Shown: positions 9,159 to 17,856 of the stretch, one piece after another | Numbering within the stretch: position 1 is the stretch's first letter | Layout of the letters: every line of letters starts with the position of its first letter | From: Streptomyces sp. NBC_01439 | GTDB lineage: Bacteria; Actinomycetota; Actinomycetes; Streptomycetales; Streptomycetaceae | Length of the DNA: 64,000 nucleotides | Reading direction: 5' to 3' | Assembly: GCF_036227605.1 (NCBI RefSeq) | Contig: NZ_CP109487.1 | Location: 434,001-498,000, forward strand | Made by a program: the position numbers and the translations under genes | Notes under the pieces: model-generated | What the model was told of the DNA's origin: nothing | Seen by the model: the letters and a program-made list of their open reading frames with translations, nothing else | Database searches by the model: none

Positions 9159-10415
9159 TCAGGCGGGGTCGTGGACCGGGAGAGGGATCCGGGCCGCCAC
9201 CCGAAATCCGCCGCCCGCGAGGGCCCCGGCCTCCAGGGTTCCGCCCTGCAGGGCGACCCGCTCGTGCATGCCGATCAGACCGTACCCGGAGCGCGCGGTG
9301 AGACGTGCGGGCGGTACCTGCGCTCCCGCTCCGTCGTCGCGCACCTCCACGCCGACCTCGTCCCCGCGGTACGTGAGCCGTACGTGGGCCCGCGCCCGGC
9401 CCGCGTGCTTGCGGGTGTTGGTCAGGGCCTCCTGAACGATCCGGAAGACGGTGAGGCCCACGGTCGGCGGGAGCGTGCGGACCGGACCGTCCACGGTGAA
9501 CTCGGTCTCCGTTCCGGCCAGCCGGGACTCGGTGATGATCCGGCCGAGGTCGTCCGCTCCGGGCTGCGGCGCCGGCGGGGCCTGTTCCGGTTCCTCCCCG
9601 GCCCGTAGCACGTCGAGGAGTTGGCGCATCTCGCGCAGCGCCATCCGGCCGGAGTCCTCCAGGGTGATCAGCGCCTCACGGGACACCTCGGGGTCGTGCA
9701 CCAGGTTGGCCCGCGCCCCGCCGGCCATCAGCTGCATGGTGGTGATGTGGTGGGCGACGATGTCGTGCAGTTCGCGCGCGATCCGGCGGCGTTCTTCGGC
9801 CACGGCCCGGTCGGCGAGCAGCGTCCGGTGGGCCTCGGCCTCCCGTTGCCGGTGGTTGACCACCACGGCCGCGGTGACGGTGATGAGGGCGGCCACCGCG
9901 TTCGCGGCCAGGCCCCACCAGCCGTAGGGCAGCGGCCAGCCGCGTTGGCCCGCGGATACGAGGGGTACCACCCCGACCACGGTCACCGCGACCACGGCGG
10001 GGCGGCTCGCCCTGACCATCGAGTAGAGGGCGATCGTGAGGGTGAGGCTGAAGTGCGGGGACAGCGGGGCGGCCAGGTTCACCAGGGCGCCGAGGGCCAG
10101 CACGGCGGCCAGAACGGGCAACGGACGGACGCGCCGGGCGAGCAGGGGCATCGCGGAGACGACCAGCAGGGCGGCCGCGGTCACGCTGAGGGACCCGCCC
10201 TCGGTCAAGGATCCCAGGGAGAAACCCACGAGGTCGGTGACACCGGCCGCCACCGCCACGAGCGCGTCGTTGCGCGTCCACGGCCCCCGGTCGCCGACCC
10301 CGGCCCCGTCCGCACCCGCGTCCGTCGCAGTCGCAGTCGCAGTCGCAGTCGCCGTAACCAGATCCGTGGCCGTAGCCGTGCTCGCCCGCGTACTCGTACC
10401 CATGCCCACCCCCAT
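9159..10415 (-). CDS. Two-component sensor histidine kinase (NarX/DesK type)
   Basis: About 418 residues. An Ala/Thr repeat (TATATAT) precedes five or so transmembrane helices (about 60-190), then a HisKA_3 dimerisation domain with RRIARELHDIVAHH (His near 216) and a HATPase_c domain with GYGLIGMHERV. The start is uncertain: ATG 10415 (MGVGMGTS) is preceded by a G-rich stretch and ATG 10403 is the alternative. The frame stays open further upstream, but that part lacks a plausible sensor. It forms an operon with the regulator at 8473-9141 and diverges from the MMPL gene at 10642. Confidence 0.88.
   Translation of the reverse strand: MGVGMGTSTRASTATATDLVTATATATATATDAGADGAGVGDRGPWTRNDALVAVAAGVTDLVGFSLGSLTEGGSLSVTAAALLVVSAMPLLARRVRPLPVLAAVLALGALVNLAAPLSPHFSLTLTIALYSMVRASRPAVVAVTVVGVVPLVSAGQRGWPLPYGWWGLAANAVAALITVTAAVVVNHRQREAEAHRTLLADRAVAEERRRIARELHDIVAHHITTMQLMAGGARANLVHDPEVSREALITLEDSGRMALREMRQLLDVLRAGEEPEQAPPAPQPGADDLGRIITESRLAGTETEFTVDGPVRTLPPTVGLTVFRIVQEALTNTRKHAGRARAHVRLTYRGDEVGVEVRDDGAGAQVPPARLTARSGYGLIGMHERVALQGGTLEAGALAGGGFRVAARIPLPVHDPA
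10324..10352. repeat. GTCGCA hexamer tandem repeat inside kinase gene
   Basis: About four and a half copies of GTCGCA. On the minus strand they encode the Thr-Ala repeat at the N-terminus of the histidine kinase. Copy number changes would keep the frame, since the unit is 6 bp. Confidence 0.8.
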
Positions 10416-10641
10416 GCCGCCCGTCCCGTCGCCGGTGATCCATTCTGGCACCGGCCGCCGGCCGAGCCACCCGACCACGGTCGGGGCCCGGACCAGGACC
10501 GGAGTCCTGGTCGGCGGGGGCGCCCGGACCCTGGTCCCGGGCTGCGGATCCTCCCTCGACCCGACGTTTCGCCCGCTCGCTCCTGATGGTCTGGAGTCAG
10601 GCCGGGAACCCCCGGCCCGCACCGCACAGACCGGAGGAAAT

Positions 10642-12846
10642 GTGATCCGCGCCCTGACCGGATTCTCGACGAGAAGTCCGTGGAAGGTGATCGCCCTGTG
10701 GGTGGTCCTGGGATTGGCGGCGACCGTCCTGGGCCAGGCGTTCGTCTTCCGCGCCGTCCAGACCGGCAACGCCGGGTTCCTTCCCGCACCGTACGACTCG
10801 GCGGCCGCTCTGAAGATCGCCGAGGAACGGTTCGGGGCGAAGCCGGACGCCAACCTCCTGACCGTACTGGTGGCCCGGTCGGACGGGGCGCCGCTCGCCC
10901 CCGCCGACGAGCAGCGCATCGACGCGCAGGCCGAGCGGTTGTCCAAGAAGCGCGTCGTCATGCCGAGGACCAAGGAGACGATGCCGCTCGCACAGGACCA
11001 CTCGCAGGTCCCCCGGGTCAGCCCGGCCATGACGGCGCCCGACCGCTCCTTCCGACTGCTGTCCGTCGAGCTGACGGGCAACCCCGCCGATACCGGGGTG
11101 CAGGAAACCTACCGGGCCTTCCGGGAGTCGGCCCGGGACGCACTGGCGGAGGACGGCCTGCGCACCGGTTTCACCGGCGGGATCGCCGACCGGGTGGACA
11201 CGACGGACGCGGAGAAGACCCGCTCGACGGTCGTCGGAATCGCCATGCTCGCGGTCATCGTCCTGCTGCACGTACTCGTCTTCCGCAGCGCCCTGGCGGC
11301 CCTGCTGCCGCTGCTCGCGGTCAGCATCATCGGCGGCGCCGCGGCCGGCGCGGTGGTCGGCGCCGCGCTGCTGACCGGGATCGGACTGTCCGAATCCACA
11401 CCGAGCCTGATCAGTGTGGTTCTGGTGGGCATCGGTATCGACTACTTCCTGTTCCTGCTCTTCCGCTTCCGGGAGCAACTGCGCGAACACCCCGACCAGT
11501 CCGGGCGCGAGGCGGCCGCGCACGTCGCCGGCCGGGTGGGTACGGCGATCACCTCCGCGGCCCTGACCATCGTCGCCGCCTTCGCCACGCTCGGGGTCGC
11601 CTCCTTCGGCCAGTTCCGGGTCCTCGGACCGGCCATCGCGCTGTCCGTGCTGGTGATGCTGCTGGGCAGCCTGACCCTGATGCCGGCCCTGCTGGCGGTC
11701 ACGGGCCGCAGGATGTTCTGGCCTTCCCGGGCCCTGGAGCGCGAGCCCCGCCCGGGGTCCGCCGCACGGATGGGCGACCGGGTGGCGCGCCGCCCATTCG
11801 TACTGGTGCTGGCCTCGGTGGCGCTGCTCGCCGCGCTGGCCGCCGGGGTCGTGGGGATGCGCATGGACTACGGGCAGGGCGGTGGGGGCGGCGAGCGCAC
11901 CGCCGCCGTGGCCACCGCGGCCGAAATAGCGGGCGCCCTGCCGGCCGGGGTGTCGGACCCGACCAGCGTCTTCGTCACCGCTTCCGACGGCGCCGCCCTG
12001 ACCGTCGAACGCCTCGACGGGCTGTCCAAGGCGCTCGCCGGGGTCAGTGGGGTGGGCCAGGTCGCAGACACCGTGCTCAGCGAGGACCGGCGGGCGGCTC
12101 GGATCGACCTGTTCCTCACCTCCGACCCGCTGCGACAGGAGGCGCGCGACCTGGTGACCGGCCCGGTCAGGGCCACGGCCGCGGCCCGGACGCCCGCGGG
12201 TACGGAGGCGCACGTGGGCGGCACCGCGGCGGTCTTCGCCGATATCGCGACGGCGGTGGACAAGGACCTGCGGGTGGTCTTCCCGGTGGCGGCGGCGCTC
12301 ATCGCGCTGATCCTGTTCGCCCTGCTGCGCAGCCTGCTGGCACCGGTGATCCTGCTGGTCTCGGTCGGACTCGGCTTCGCCGCCACCCTCGGCGCCTCGA
12401 CCCTGGTGTTCCAACACGCGCTGGACCGGCCCGGGGTGGACTTCACCCTGCCCCTCGTCCTGTTCCTGTTCGTGGTCGCGCTGGGCACCGACTACAACAT
12501 CCTGATGAGCGACCGGATCCGGGAGGAGATGGCACGGCCCGGTCCGGCCCGCGCCGCGGTGGGCCGTGCCGTGCGGCACACGGCGCCCGCCATCGCCACG
12601 GCGGGCCTGGTGCTGGCCGCCTCCTTCGGGAGCCTGGCCGTCACCCCCGCCCCCTCCACCCAGCAGACCGGCTTCGCGACGGCCCTCGGGATCATGCTCT
12701 CCGCCTTCGTCCTGTCGATCGTGCTGGTGCCCGCGCTGGCCACCCTCCTGGGGCGGTCCATGTGGTGGCCGGTGCGCCCGCGCCCCCGCACGCAGGACAG
12801 CGACCCGGACGGGCGACGCACTCCGGACCGGGTGCTGGTCGGCTGA
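10642..12846 (+). CDS. MMPL-family RND-type exporter
   Basis: 734-residue inner-membrane transporter of the MMPL type, which exports lipids or hydrophobic metabolites using the proton gradient. GTG start at 10642 with GGAGG 8 nt upstream. One helix, an extracellular loop (about 40-180), a five-helix bundle, a second loop and a second bundle give the usual duplicated 12-helix plan. The motifs GIGIDYFLFLLFRFRE and ALGTDYNILMSDRIREE carry the Asp-Tyr pairs used for proton relay. The C-terminus is a short charged tail. It diverges from the kinase/regulator pair, which may control it. A strong terminator follows at 12864-12925. Confidence 0.92.
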   Translation: MIRALTGFSTRSPWKVIALWVVLGLAATVLGQAFVFRAVQTGNAGFLPAPYDSAAALKIAEERFGAKPDANLLTVLVARSDGAPLAPADEQRIDAQAERLSKKRVVMPRTKETMPLAQDHSQVPRVSPAMTAPDRSFRLLSVELTGNPADTGVQETYRAFRESARDALAEDGLRTGFTGGIADRVDTTDAEKTRSTVVGIAMLAVIVLLHVLVFRSALAALLPLLAVSIIGGAAAGAVVGAALLTGIGLSESTPSLISVVLVGIGIDYFLFLLFRFREQLREHPDQSGREAAAHVAGRVGTAITSAALTIVAAFATLGVASFGQFRVLGPAIALSVLVMLLGSLTLMPALLAVTGRRMFWPSRALEREPRPGSAARMGDRVARRPFVLVLASVALLAALAAGVVGMRMDYGQGGGGGERTAAVATAAEIAGALPAGVSDPTSVFVTASDGAALTVERLDGLSKALAGVSGVGQVADTVLSEDRRAARIDLFLTSDPLRQEARDLVTGPVRATAAARTPAGTEAHVGGTAAVFADIATAVDKDLRVVFPVAAALIALILFALLRSLLAPVILLVSVGLGFAATLGASTLVFQHALDRPGVDFTLPLVLFLFVVALGTDYNILMSDRIREEMARPGPARAAVGRAVRHTAPAIATAGLVLAASFGSLAVTPAPSTQQTGFATALGIMLSAFVLSIVLVPALATLLGRSMWWPVRPRPRTQDSDPDGRRTPDRVLVG

Positions 12847-12863
12847 GCCGCCCGGACGCACGA

Positions 12864-12925
12864 AAGGCGCCGCCGCGCGCAGGCCCCGTACCGTCGTCGT
12901 ACGGTCCTGCGCGCGGCGGCGCCTT
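12864..12925. terminator. Strong stem-loop terminator, 20-bp perfect arms
   Basis: Arms 12864-12883 and 12906-12925 are exact reverse complements, and the 22-nt loop holds a smaller hairpin (accg/cggt). It lies between convergent genes (MMPL exporter and betaine permease), so it can act for both. Confidence 0.8.
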
Positions 12926-12971
12926 CGCCGGGGCACGGCATCGGCCTTCGGCCGCCCGGCCGTCCGCGGTG

Positions 12972-14765
12972 TTACGCGAGCCGGTCGATCTCGGGGTGGT
13001 TCTGCAGCCAGGCGCGGACCGCCTGCTGCTCCTTGCCCTTCCCGGTCTGCTGGATCTTCGCCTCCAGGCCGGTCAGCTGCTCCTCGGTGAGCTTGAAGGA
13101 CTTCAGCCATTCGGCGACCTTCGGCTCGTCCTCCCCGAAGCCCTTGCGGGCCAGGGTGTGGATGCCGTCGCCCTTGCCCCAGGCGCCCTTCGGGTCCTCG
13201 AGCTTGGTCAGCTCGTAGGAGGAGTACGCCCAGTGCGGGGACCACAGCACGGCCGCGACGGGCTCCTTCTTCTCGTAGGCCCGCTTCAGCTCGGCGAGCA
13301 TGCCGGGCGTGGAGCCGTCGACGACCTGGTACTCGCCGTCGAGGCCGTACTCCTTCAGGACCTTCTCCTTGAGGAGCGACATCGCGCCGGCGCTCGGCTC
13401 GATGCCGATGATCCGACCCTTGAACCGGTCCGCCTTGCCCTTGAGGTCGGCGAGCGAACGCACGTCCTTCACGTAGGAGGGCACGGACAGCTCCAGCGAG
13501 GTGGGGCCGTACCAGGGGCCGAGGTCCTCCAGCTTGTTCCCGTACTTCTCCCAGTACTGGGCATGGGTGACGGGCAGCCAGGCGTCGGTCTGGAAGTCGA
13601 GCTGGCCGCCGGCCAAGCCGGTGTACAGCGCCCCGGCCTCCAGCTGGCGGGCGTCGACCTTGAACCCGCGGCGCTCCAGGAGCTCCTTCCACAGGAAGGT
13701 GGAGGCGACGCCCTCGTCCCACGGGATGTAGCCGACGGAGAGGGTACGGCCCTTGCCGATGTTCGCGGCCCCGGCCGGGCCCTCCTCGGCGGCGGAGCCG
13801 CCGAAGGTGTTCAGGCCGCCCGCGACGAGCGCCAGGACGACGGCGCCGCTGATCGCGTACGCGGGCTGGGGGCGGTGGTTCCACACCTTGGCCGCGCCGG
13901 TCGCGGCGGCCCGCGCCTTGGCGAGCGTACGGCGGCCGATCGGGGAGACCTGCCGGCCGAGCGCGCCGGTCATCCGGTCCAGGTACATGGCGAGGATGAC
14001 GATGGAGACGCCCGCCTCGAAACCGAGGCCGATGTCGACGTTGCCGATGGCCTTGTAGACGGCGCCGCCGAGTCCGCCGCCGCCGACCATGCCGGCGATG
14101 ACGACCATGGACAGGCCCAGCATGATGACCTGGTTGACGCCCGCCATGACGGTGGGCAGGGCCAGCGGGAGCTGGACGCGTACGAGGGTGTCGCGCGGGC
14201 TGGTGCCGAAGGCCTCGGCGGCCTCGACCAGTTCTCCGTCGACCTGGCGGATGCCGAGCTCGGTCATCCGCACGCCCGGAGGCAGCGAGAAAATGATGGT
14301 GGCGATGATGCCGGGCACCACGCCCACGCCGAAGAAGATGATGCCGGGGATCAGGTACACCATGGCCGGCATGGTCTGCATGAAGTCCAGGACCGGCCGC
14401 AGGAGGGCGCTGACCCGATCGGATCTGGACGCCCAGATGCCGAGCGGGATCGCGAACGCCAATGTGACGAGGGTGGCGACCAGCACCAGGGACAGGGTGG
14501 ACATGGCGTCCTCCCACAGGCCGAGGGAGTCGACCAGTGCGAAGCCCGCGAAGGCGAGCAGGCCCGCCAGCAGACCGCGCAGCCACCAGGCGGCGACGGC
14601 CAGGATGCCCGCGAAGAGCAGCGGGGCGGGGGCGGAGAGGACGGCGTCGATGCCGTCGTAGAGGCCGGTGACGAGCACGCTGATGGCCTCGAACAGCCAG
14701 GAGAGGTGGCTCTGGAGGAAGTCGACCCCGTGGTCGACCCAGGCGCCGAGGTGCAGGCGGGGCAT
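12972..14765 (-). CDS. Glycine betaine/proline ABC transporter, permease-substrate-binding fusion
   Basis: 597 residues. The N-terminal half is a ProW/OpuAB-type permease (about six helices; EAA-type segment ELVEAAEAFGTSPRDTLVRVQLPLALP). After a further membrane helix near residues 300-320 comes an OpuAC/ProX-type binding domain (about 335-597) starting TLSVGYIPWDEGVAST, with aromatic residues (LWSPHWAYSS) able to cage a quaternary ammonium. This fused order is known from OpuA systems. The ATG at 14765 shares its A with the TGA of the ATPase gene (TGATG), so translation is coupled. Role: uptake of osmoprotectants. Confidence 0.92.
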   Translation of the reverse strand: MPRLHLGAWVDHGVDFLQSHLSWLFEAISVLVTGLYDGIDAVLSAPAPLLFAGILAVAAWWLRGLLAGLLAFAGFALVDSLGLWEDAMSTLSLVLVATLVTLAFAIPLGIWASRSDRVSALLRPVLDFMQTMPAMVYLIPGIIFFGVGVVPGIIATIIFSLPPGVRMTELGIRQVDGELVEAAEAFGTSPRDTLVRVQLPLALPTVMAGVNQVIMLGLSMVVIAGMVGGGGLGGAVYKAIGNVDIGLGFEAGVSIVILAMYLDRMTGALGRQVSPIGRRTLAKARAAATGAAKVWNHRPQPAYAISGAVVLALVAGGLNTFGGSAAEEGPAGAANIGKGRTLSVGYIPWDEGVASTFLWKELLERRGFKVDARQLEAGALYTGLAGGQLDFQTDAWLPVTHAQYWEKYGNKLEDLGPWYGPTSLELSVPSYVKDVRSLADLKGKADRFKGRIIGIEPSAGAMSLLKEKVLKEYGLDGEYQVVDGSTPGMLAELKRAYEKKEPVAAVLWSPHWAYSSYELTKLEDPKGAWGKGDGIHTLARKGFGEDEPKVAEWLKSFKLTEEQLTGLEAKIQQTGKGKEQQAVRAWLQNHPEIDRLA

Positions 14766-15826
14766 CAGGCGGCCACCTCCGCGCAGTACATCGGGGGCCG
14801 TTGTTCGTCGCCGATGAAGGCGATGAGGCGGTCCTGGGGTACGGAGCCGATGACGGCGCCGTCCGCGCCGGTGACGGCGACCGCGTGCGGGACGCGGGCG
14901 CTGACCGCGCACAGGTCGGCGAGCGGGGTCCCGGCGGTGACGGTGGGGCAGTCACAGGCGTCGGCGGCCGGTTCCGGATCGTCCATGACGGCGTCGGCCG
15001 TCAGGACCCGGGAGCGGTCGACGTCCTGGATGAAGGAGGCGACGTAGTCGTTGGCGGGACGGGTGAGGATGTCCTCGGCGGTGCCCTGCTGGACGATGCG
15101 GCCGTCGCGCATGACGGCGATGCCGTCACCGAGGCGCATGGCCTCGTTGAGGTCGTGGGTGATGAAGACGATGGTCTTCTTCAGGCTCCGCTGGAGCTCC
15201 AGCAGCTGGTCCTGCATGTCGCGGCGGATCAGCGGGTCCAGCGCGCTGAAGGACTCGTCCATGAGCAGCAGCTCGGCGTCGGTGGCCAGGGCTCGGGCGA
15301 GGCCGACCCGCTGCTGCATGCCGCCGGAGAGCTCGTCGGGCCAGGACTTCTCCCAGCCCTCCAGACCGCACAGGGCCAGGGCCTCGGCGGCGCGCCGCTC
15401 GCGCTCGGGGCGGGGCACGCCCTGTACCTCGAGGCCGTAGCCGGCGTTCTCCAGCACGTTGCGGTGCGGGAACAGCGCGAAGTGCTGGAAGACCATGGAG
15501 ATCTTCGTGGACCGTACGCGGCGCAGCTCGTTCGCGCTCAGCGCGGTGAGGTCCTGGCCGCCGAAGAGGATGCGTCCCGCGGTGGGTTCCAGCAGGCCGT
15601 TCAGCATGCGCAGCAGAGTGGACTTGCCCGATCCGGACAGACCCATGACGACGAAGATCTGGCCGGGCCGGACGTCGAAGGAGGCGTCGATCACGGCGGC
15701 GGTGGTCCCGTCGGCGCGCAAATCTTCGCGGCCCGCGCCGCTTTCGAGCGCGCGGACGGCGGCCGCGCTGTCGGCGGGGCGCCTCCCGAACACCTTGTAG
15801 ACGTGCTCGGCCTGGAGCGTGGACAC
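14765..15826 (-). CDS. Glycine betaine/proline ABC transporter ATP-binding protein
   Basis: 353-residue ProV/OpuAA-type ATPase: Walker A GLSGSGKST, signature LSGGMQQRVGLARAL, Walker B LLLMDESFSALDP, switch His in FITHDLNEAMRLG. The C-terminus holds a CBS-like regulatory segment used in ionic-strength sensing. I chose GTG 15826 (VSTLQAEHVYKVFG) because GAGG lies 7 nt upstream; an in-frame GTG at 15925 has no ribosome site and would add 33 Ala/Arg-rich residues. First gene of the two-gene operon. A sigma-B-like promoter lies at 15964-15988. Confidence 0.92.
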   Translation of the reverse strand: MSTLQAEHVYKVFGRRPADSAAAVRALESGAGREDLRADGTTAAVIDASFDVRPGQIFVVMGLSGSGKSTLLRMLNGLLEPTAGRILFGGQDLTALSANELRRVRSTKISMVFQHFALFPHRNVLENAGYGLEVQGVPRPERERRAAEALALCGLEGWEKSWPDELSGGMQQRVGLARALATDAELLLMDESFSALDPLIRRDMQDQLLELQRSLKKTIVFITHDLNEAMRLGDGIAVMRDGRIVQQGTAEDILTRPANDYVASFIQDVDRSRVLTADAVMDDPEPAADACDCPTVTAGTPLADLCAVSARVPHAVAVTGADGAVIGSVPQDRLIAFIGDEQRPPMYCAEVAA

Positions 15827-15963
15827 ATACACCTCACGGGTCGTACCGAATACGGCGCGCGCCGTCGCAGCGGCGGGCCGCGGAGCGGGACGGGATCTGC
15901 CCGTGTGCGCCGTGTCCTCCGCCACGATGGGCCGGAGGACATGGTTCCGCTCCAGCAGCGCCG

Positions 15964-15988
15964 ATGCCCGGCATTCACCTGAGCAAAC
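15964..15988 (-). promoter_or_regulatory. Sigma-B-like stress promoter for betaine uptake operon
   Basis: Reading the minus strand, GTTT (15988-15985), a 15-nt spacer and GGGCAT (15969-15964) resemble the Streptomyces SigB consensus (GNNT, 14-16 nt, GGGTAC/T). The operon start lies about 137 nt downstream. Osmotic stress control would suit a betaine importer. Sequence match only. The rest of the stretch 15827-16192 shows nothing else I can name. Confidence 0.4.
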
Positions 15989-16192
15989 ACCGGGGTGACC
16001 CTCCTCACGTACGGGGCGCGAGGGCCCCGTGGGCGGCCGCGCGGGCCGGGGCGGGCGGTCCCGGATGGCCGCAGCCCGGTACGCCCTTCCCCCGGAGGGA
16101 AGTTGGGGCTGCGGTCCGGCGGTGGGTCCGGCCGCCGGGCCCGGTGCACCGCCGCCCGGGGTGTGGTCGAGGCCACAACGCGGGTGCGGCCG

Positions 16193-16978
16193 TTACGTGA
16201 TGCGGAAGCCGGTGGTCGCGCGGTCGCGCCGGTCGCGGTGGAAGGTGAGGCGGTCCCAGGTGGGGAAGGCCAGTTCGGTGACGGCCAGCAGCCGGCCGGA
16301 GCCGTCGTGCAGGGTGCGGCGCACGGTCAGCCCGCAGACCGGGGCGGAGGCCGGGGCGGCGGCCTGCGGGTGGGTGACGCGGGTCATGGTGAGGGTCTCG
16401 GCGACCCGGCCGGCCGCGGCGGCGCGGTCGAGCCAGCGGTGCAAGTGGGTCAGGTCCTGCACGCCGGCGGTCGTCGCCGTCGCCGCCCGGTTCCGGAGTG
16501 CGGTCAGCTCCGGACTCCGCGCGACGGCTCCGGGGCTGAGGTAGGTGACGGCGTCCCGGAGGGTCTCCCCGGCGGGGCCGCGTTCGCGGTGGTGATGGAC
16601 CACGGTGCGGTCTCCGCCGGTCATGCCGAGGAACGTGCCGAGCGAGGGCGGGACGGTGACGAAGGTGACCCAGCTCCGGACCTGCGCGGGCCCAACGGAG
16701 GGCGCCGCGGCCGGGGCGACGGAGACGGCGGCAAGGGCGGGGACGGCGGGGCGGGTGCCGCGGCGGCCGGTGACGACGAGGCCGTCCTCGCGCAGGTACT
16801 GGAGGGCCGCCCTGATGGTCTGCCGGTTGACCTGGTAGCGGGCGGCGAGGCTGCGTTCGGACGGCAGTCTGCCGCCGGGGGTGTGCGCGGCACGGTCGAG
16901 ATCGCTGCGCAGCGCTGCGGCGATCCGCTGGTACTTGGGCATGGCGGCCTGGCCGCCGCCCCGCGAAGGGGAGGGCAT
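16193..16978 (-). CDS. GntR-family (HutC subfamily) transcriptional regulator
   Basis: 261 residues. An N-terminal winged helix (about 13-80) with the GntR signature GGRLPSERSLAARYQVNRQTIRAALQYLREDGLV, then a UTRA effector-binding domain with DAVTYLSPGAV and the C-terminal LTFHRDRRDRATTGFRIT. ATG 16978 has AGAGGAG upstream. HutC-type proteins sense sugars, amino acids or sugar phosphates. Sites at 17022-17046 fit autoregulation. It sits behind the betaine operon on the same strand and diverges from the MarR gene. Confidence 0.9.
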   Translation of the reverse strand: MPSPSRGGGQAAMPKYQRIAAALRSDLDRAAHTPGGRLPSERSLAARYQVNRQTIRAALQYLREDGLVVTGRRGTRPAVPALAAVSVAPAAAPSVGPAQVRSWVTFVTVPPSLGTFLGMTGGDRTVVHHHRERGPAGETLRDAVTYLSPGAVARSPELTALRNRAATATTAGVQDLTHLHRWLDRAAAAGRVAETLTMTRVTHPQAAAPASAPVCGLTVRRTLHDGSGRLLAVTELAFPTWDRLTFHRDRRDRATTGFRIT

Positions 16979-17021
16979 GGCTTCTCCTCTGACGGGTGGT
17001 CAAGGACTGCGCGGTCTGCGC

Positions 17022-17046
17022 GACCAACGTAGCATTGGTCTATACC
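17022..17046. promoter_or_regulatory. HutC/GntR-type operator candidates
   Basis: A 6-bp inverted repeat GACCAA-N7-TTGGTC (17022-17040) overlaps TGGTCTATACC (17036-17046). The latter matches most of the TGGTCTAGACCA core recognised by HutC-type GntR proteins such as DasR. It lies 44 nt upstream of the GntR start at 16978. Confidence 0.5.
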
Positions 17047-17130
17047 TTTCGTGAGGGCAGATCGGGGCCCGCAGTCCGGATTGGCCGATTCCGCCTCCAC
17101 GCGCGGCCACCTCGAGAGGATCCGAACGCC

Positions 17131-17161
17131 TTGACAGGCCAAGTAATTAGCCGCCATATTA
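17131..17161 (+). promoter_or_regulatory. MarR promoter with putative operator
   Basis: TTGACA (17131-17136) and CATATT (17155-17160) with an 18-nt spacer lie just before ATG 17167, so the transcript would be nearly leaderless. TTAGCCGCCATATTA (17147-17161) fills the spacer and -10 and matches 12 of 15 bases of a second site at 17759-17773. Binding there would block RNA polymerase. Confidence 0.5.
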
Positions 17162-17166
17162 CTTTC

Positions 17167-17685
17167 ATGACGAGGGACGGCATCGACGGCGAAGCACCCA
17201 CGCTGGACCAGGCCAGACGGCAGGTCGAGCACTACGGCCTGGAGGTCGATCCACAGGCGGTACTGGTCGCGGTACGCCTGATCTCGGCGGGCGCACGGGT
17301 CGGCCGGGCCGCCGAGGCGCACTTCGCCCGGTTCGGCCTGTCGACGGGGCGCTACCGCCTGCTCGCCGACCTCGAGGACCACGGCGGGGAGAAGTCCCCC
17401 TCGCGCCTCGCGGTCGACCTCGGCGTCACCAGGGCCACGGTGACCGGCCTACTGGACGGACTGGAACGCGAAGGCCTGGTCGCGCGCCACCCCTCCGTGG
17501 AGGACGGGCGGGGCACGGTGGCCGTCCTGACCGCGCGGGGGGCGCAGCGCCTGCGCGACATGGCGTCCGAGCACTTCGGGCGACTGGAGTCGATGGTGGG
17601 CGATCTCTCCGTCGAGGAGCGCGCCGTTTTCCTGGACCTGCTCGCCCGCGTGGTGCGCGGCAGCGCGGCCCTGGCGGCGGACTGA
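17167..17685 (+). CDS. MarR-family transcriptional regulator
   Basis: 172 residues with the MarR winged-helix fold: helix-turn-helix SRLAVDLGVTRATVTGLLDGLEREGLV and wing ARHPSVEDGRGTVAVLTARG. ATG 17167 is the natural start given the promoter at 17131-17160; the frame remains open upstream but that would cover the promoter. Sites with the same TTAGCC core flank the gene on both sides, so it probably represses itself and the membrane protein/NmrA genes downstream. Such regulators usually respond to small phenolic or oxidant ligands. Confidence 0.9.
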   Translation: MTRDGIDGEAPTLDQARRQVEHYGLEVDPQAVLVAVRLISAGARVGRAAEAHFARFGLSTGRYRLLADLEDHGGEKSPSRLAVDLGVTRATVTGLLDGLEREGLVARHPSVEDGRGTVAVLTARGAQRLRDMASEHFGRLESMVGDLSVEERAVFLDLLARVVRGSAALAAD

Positions 17686-17716
17686 CCCCACCCCACCCCC
17701 CACCTACGGCCGCTTC

Positions 17717-17745
17717 GGCTCCGTTCCACAGGACGGGGCCTTTTT
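17717..17745 (+). terminator. Rho-independent terminator after marR gene
   Basis: Stem GGCTCCG (17717-17723) with CGGGGCC (17734-17740, one G-U pair), a 10-nt loop and TTTTT at 17741-17745. A classical intrinsic terminator 31 nt after the marR stop. Confidence 0.7.
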
Positions 17746-17758
17746 CACACCACAATAG

Positions 17759-17773
17759 TTAGCCACCTAATTA
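17759..17773 (+). promoter_or_regulatory. Second MarR-type site, upstream of membrane protein gene
   Basis: TTAGCCACCTAATTA contains the dyad TTAG-CCAC-CTAA (17759-17770) and lies in an unusually AT-rich stretch about 85 nt before ATG 17857. It repeats the 17147-17161 sequence with three changes. Confidence 0.45.
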
Positions 17774-17856
17774 ATTCGGCGGGGCAGGCCCGCGGCAGGT
17801 ACGCAACCCCTCGTCGCAGCCCTCCCTTCCCTCGCCCGAACCGAAGAGAGGCCGGC

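Noticed and set aside
10597..15047. Very long open frames (over 1400 codons) on both strands
   Set aside because: Run across the MMPL and betaine transporter genes in wrong frames; low-complexity products, a result of high GC.
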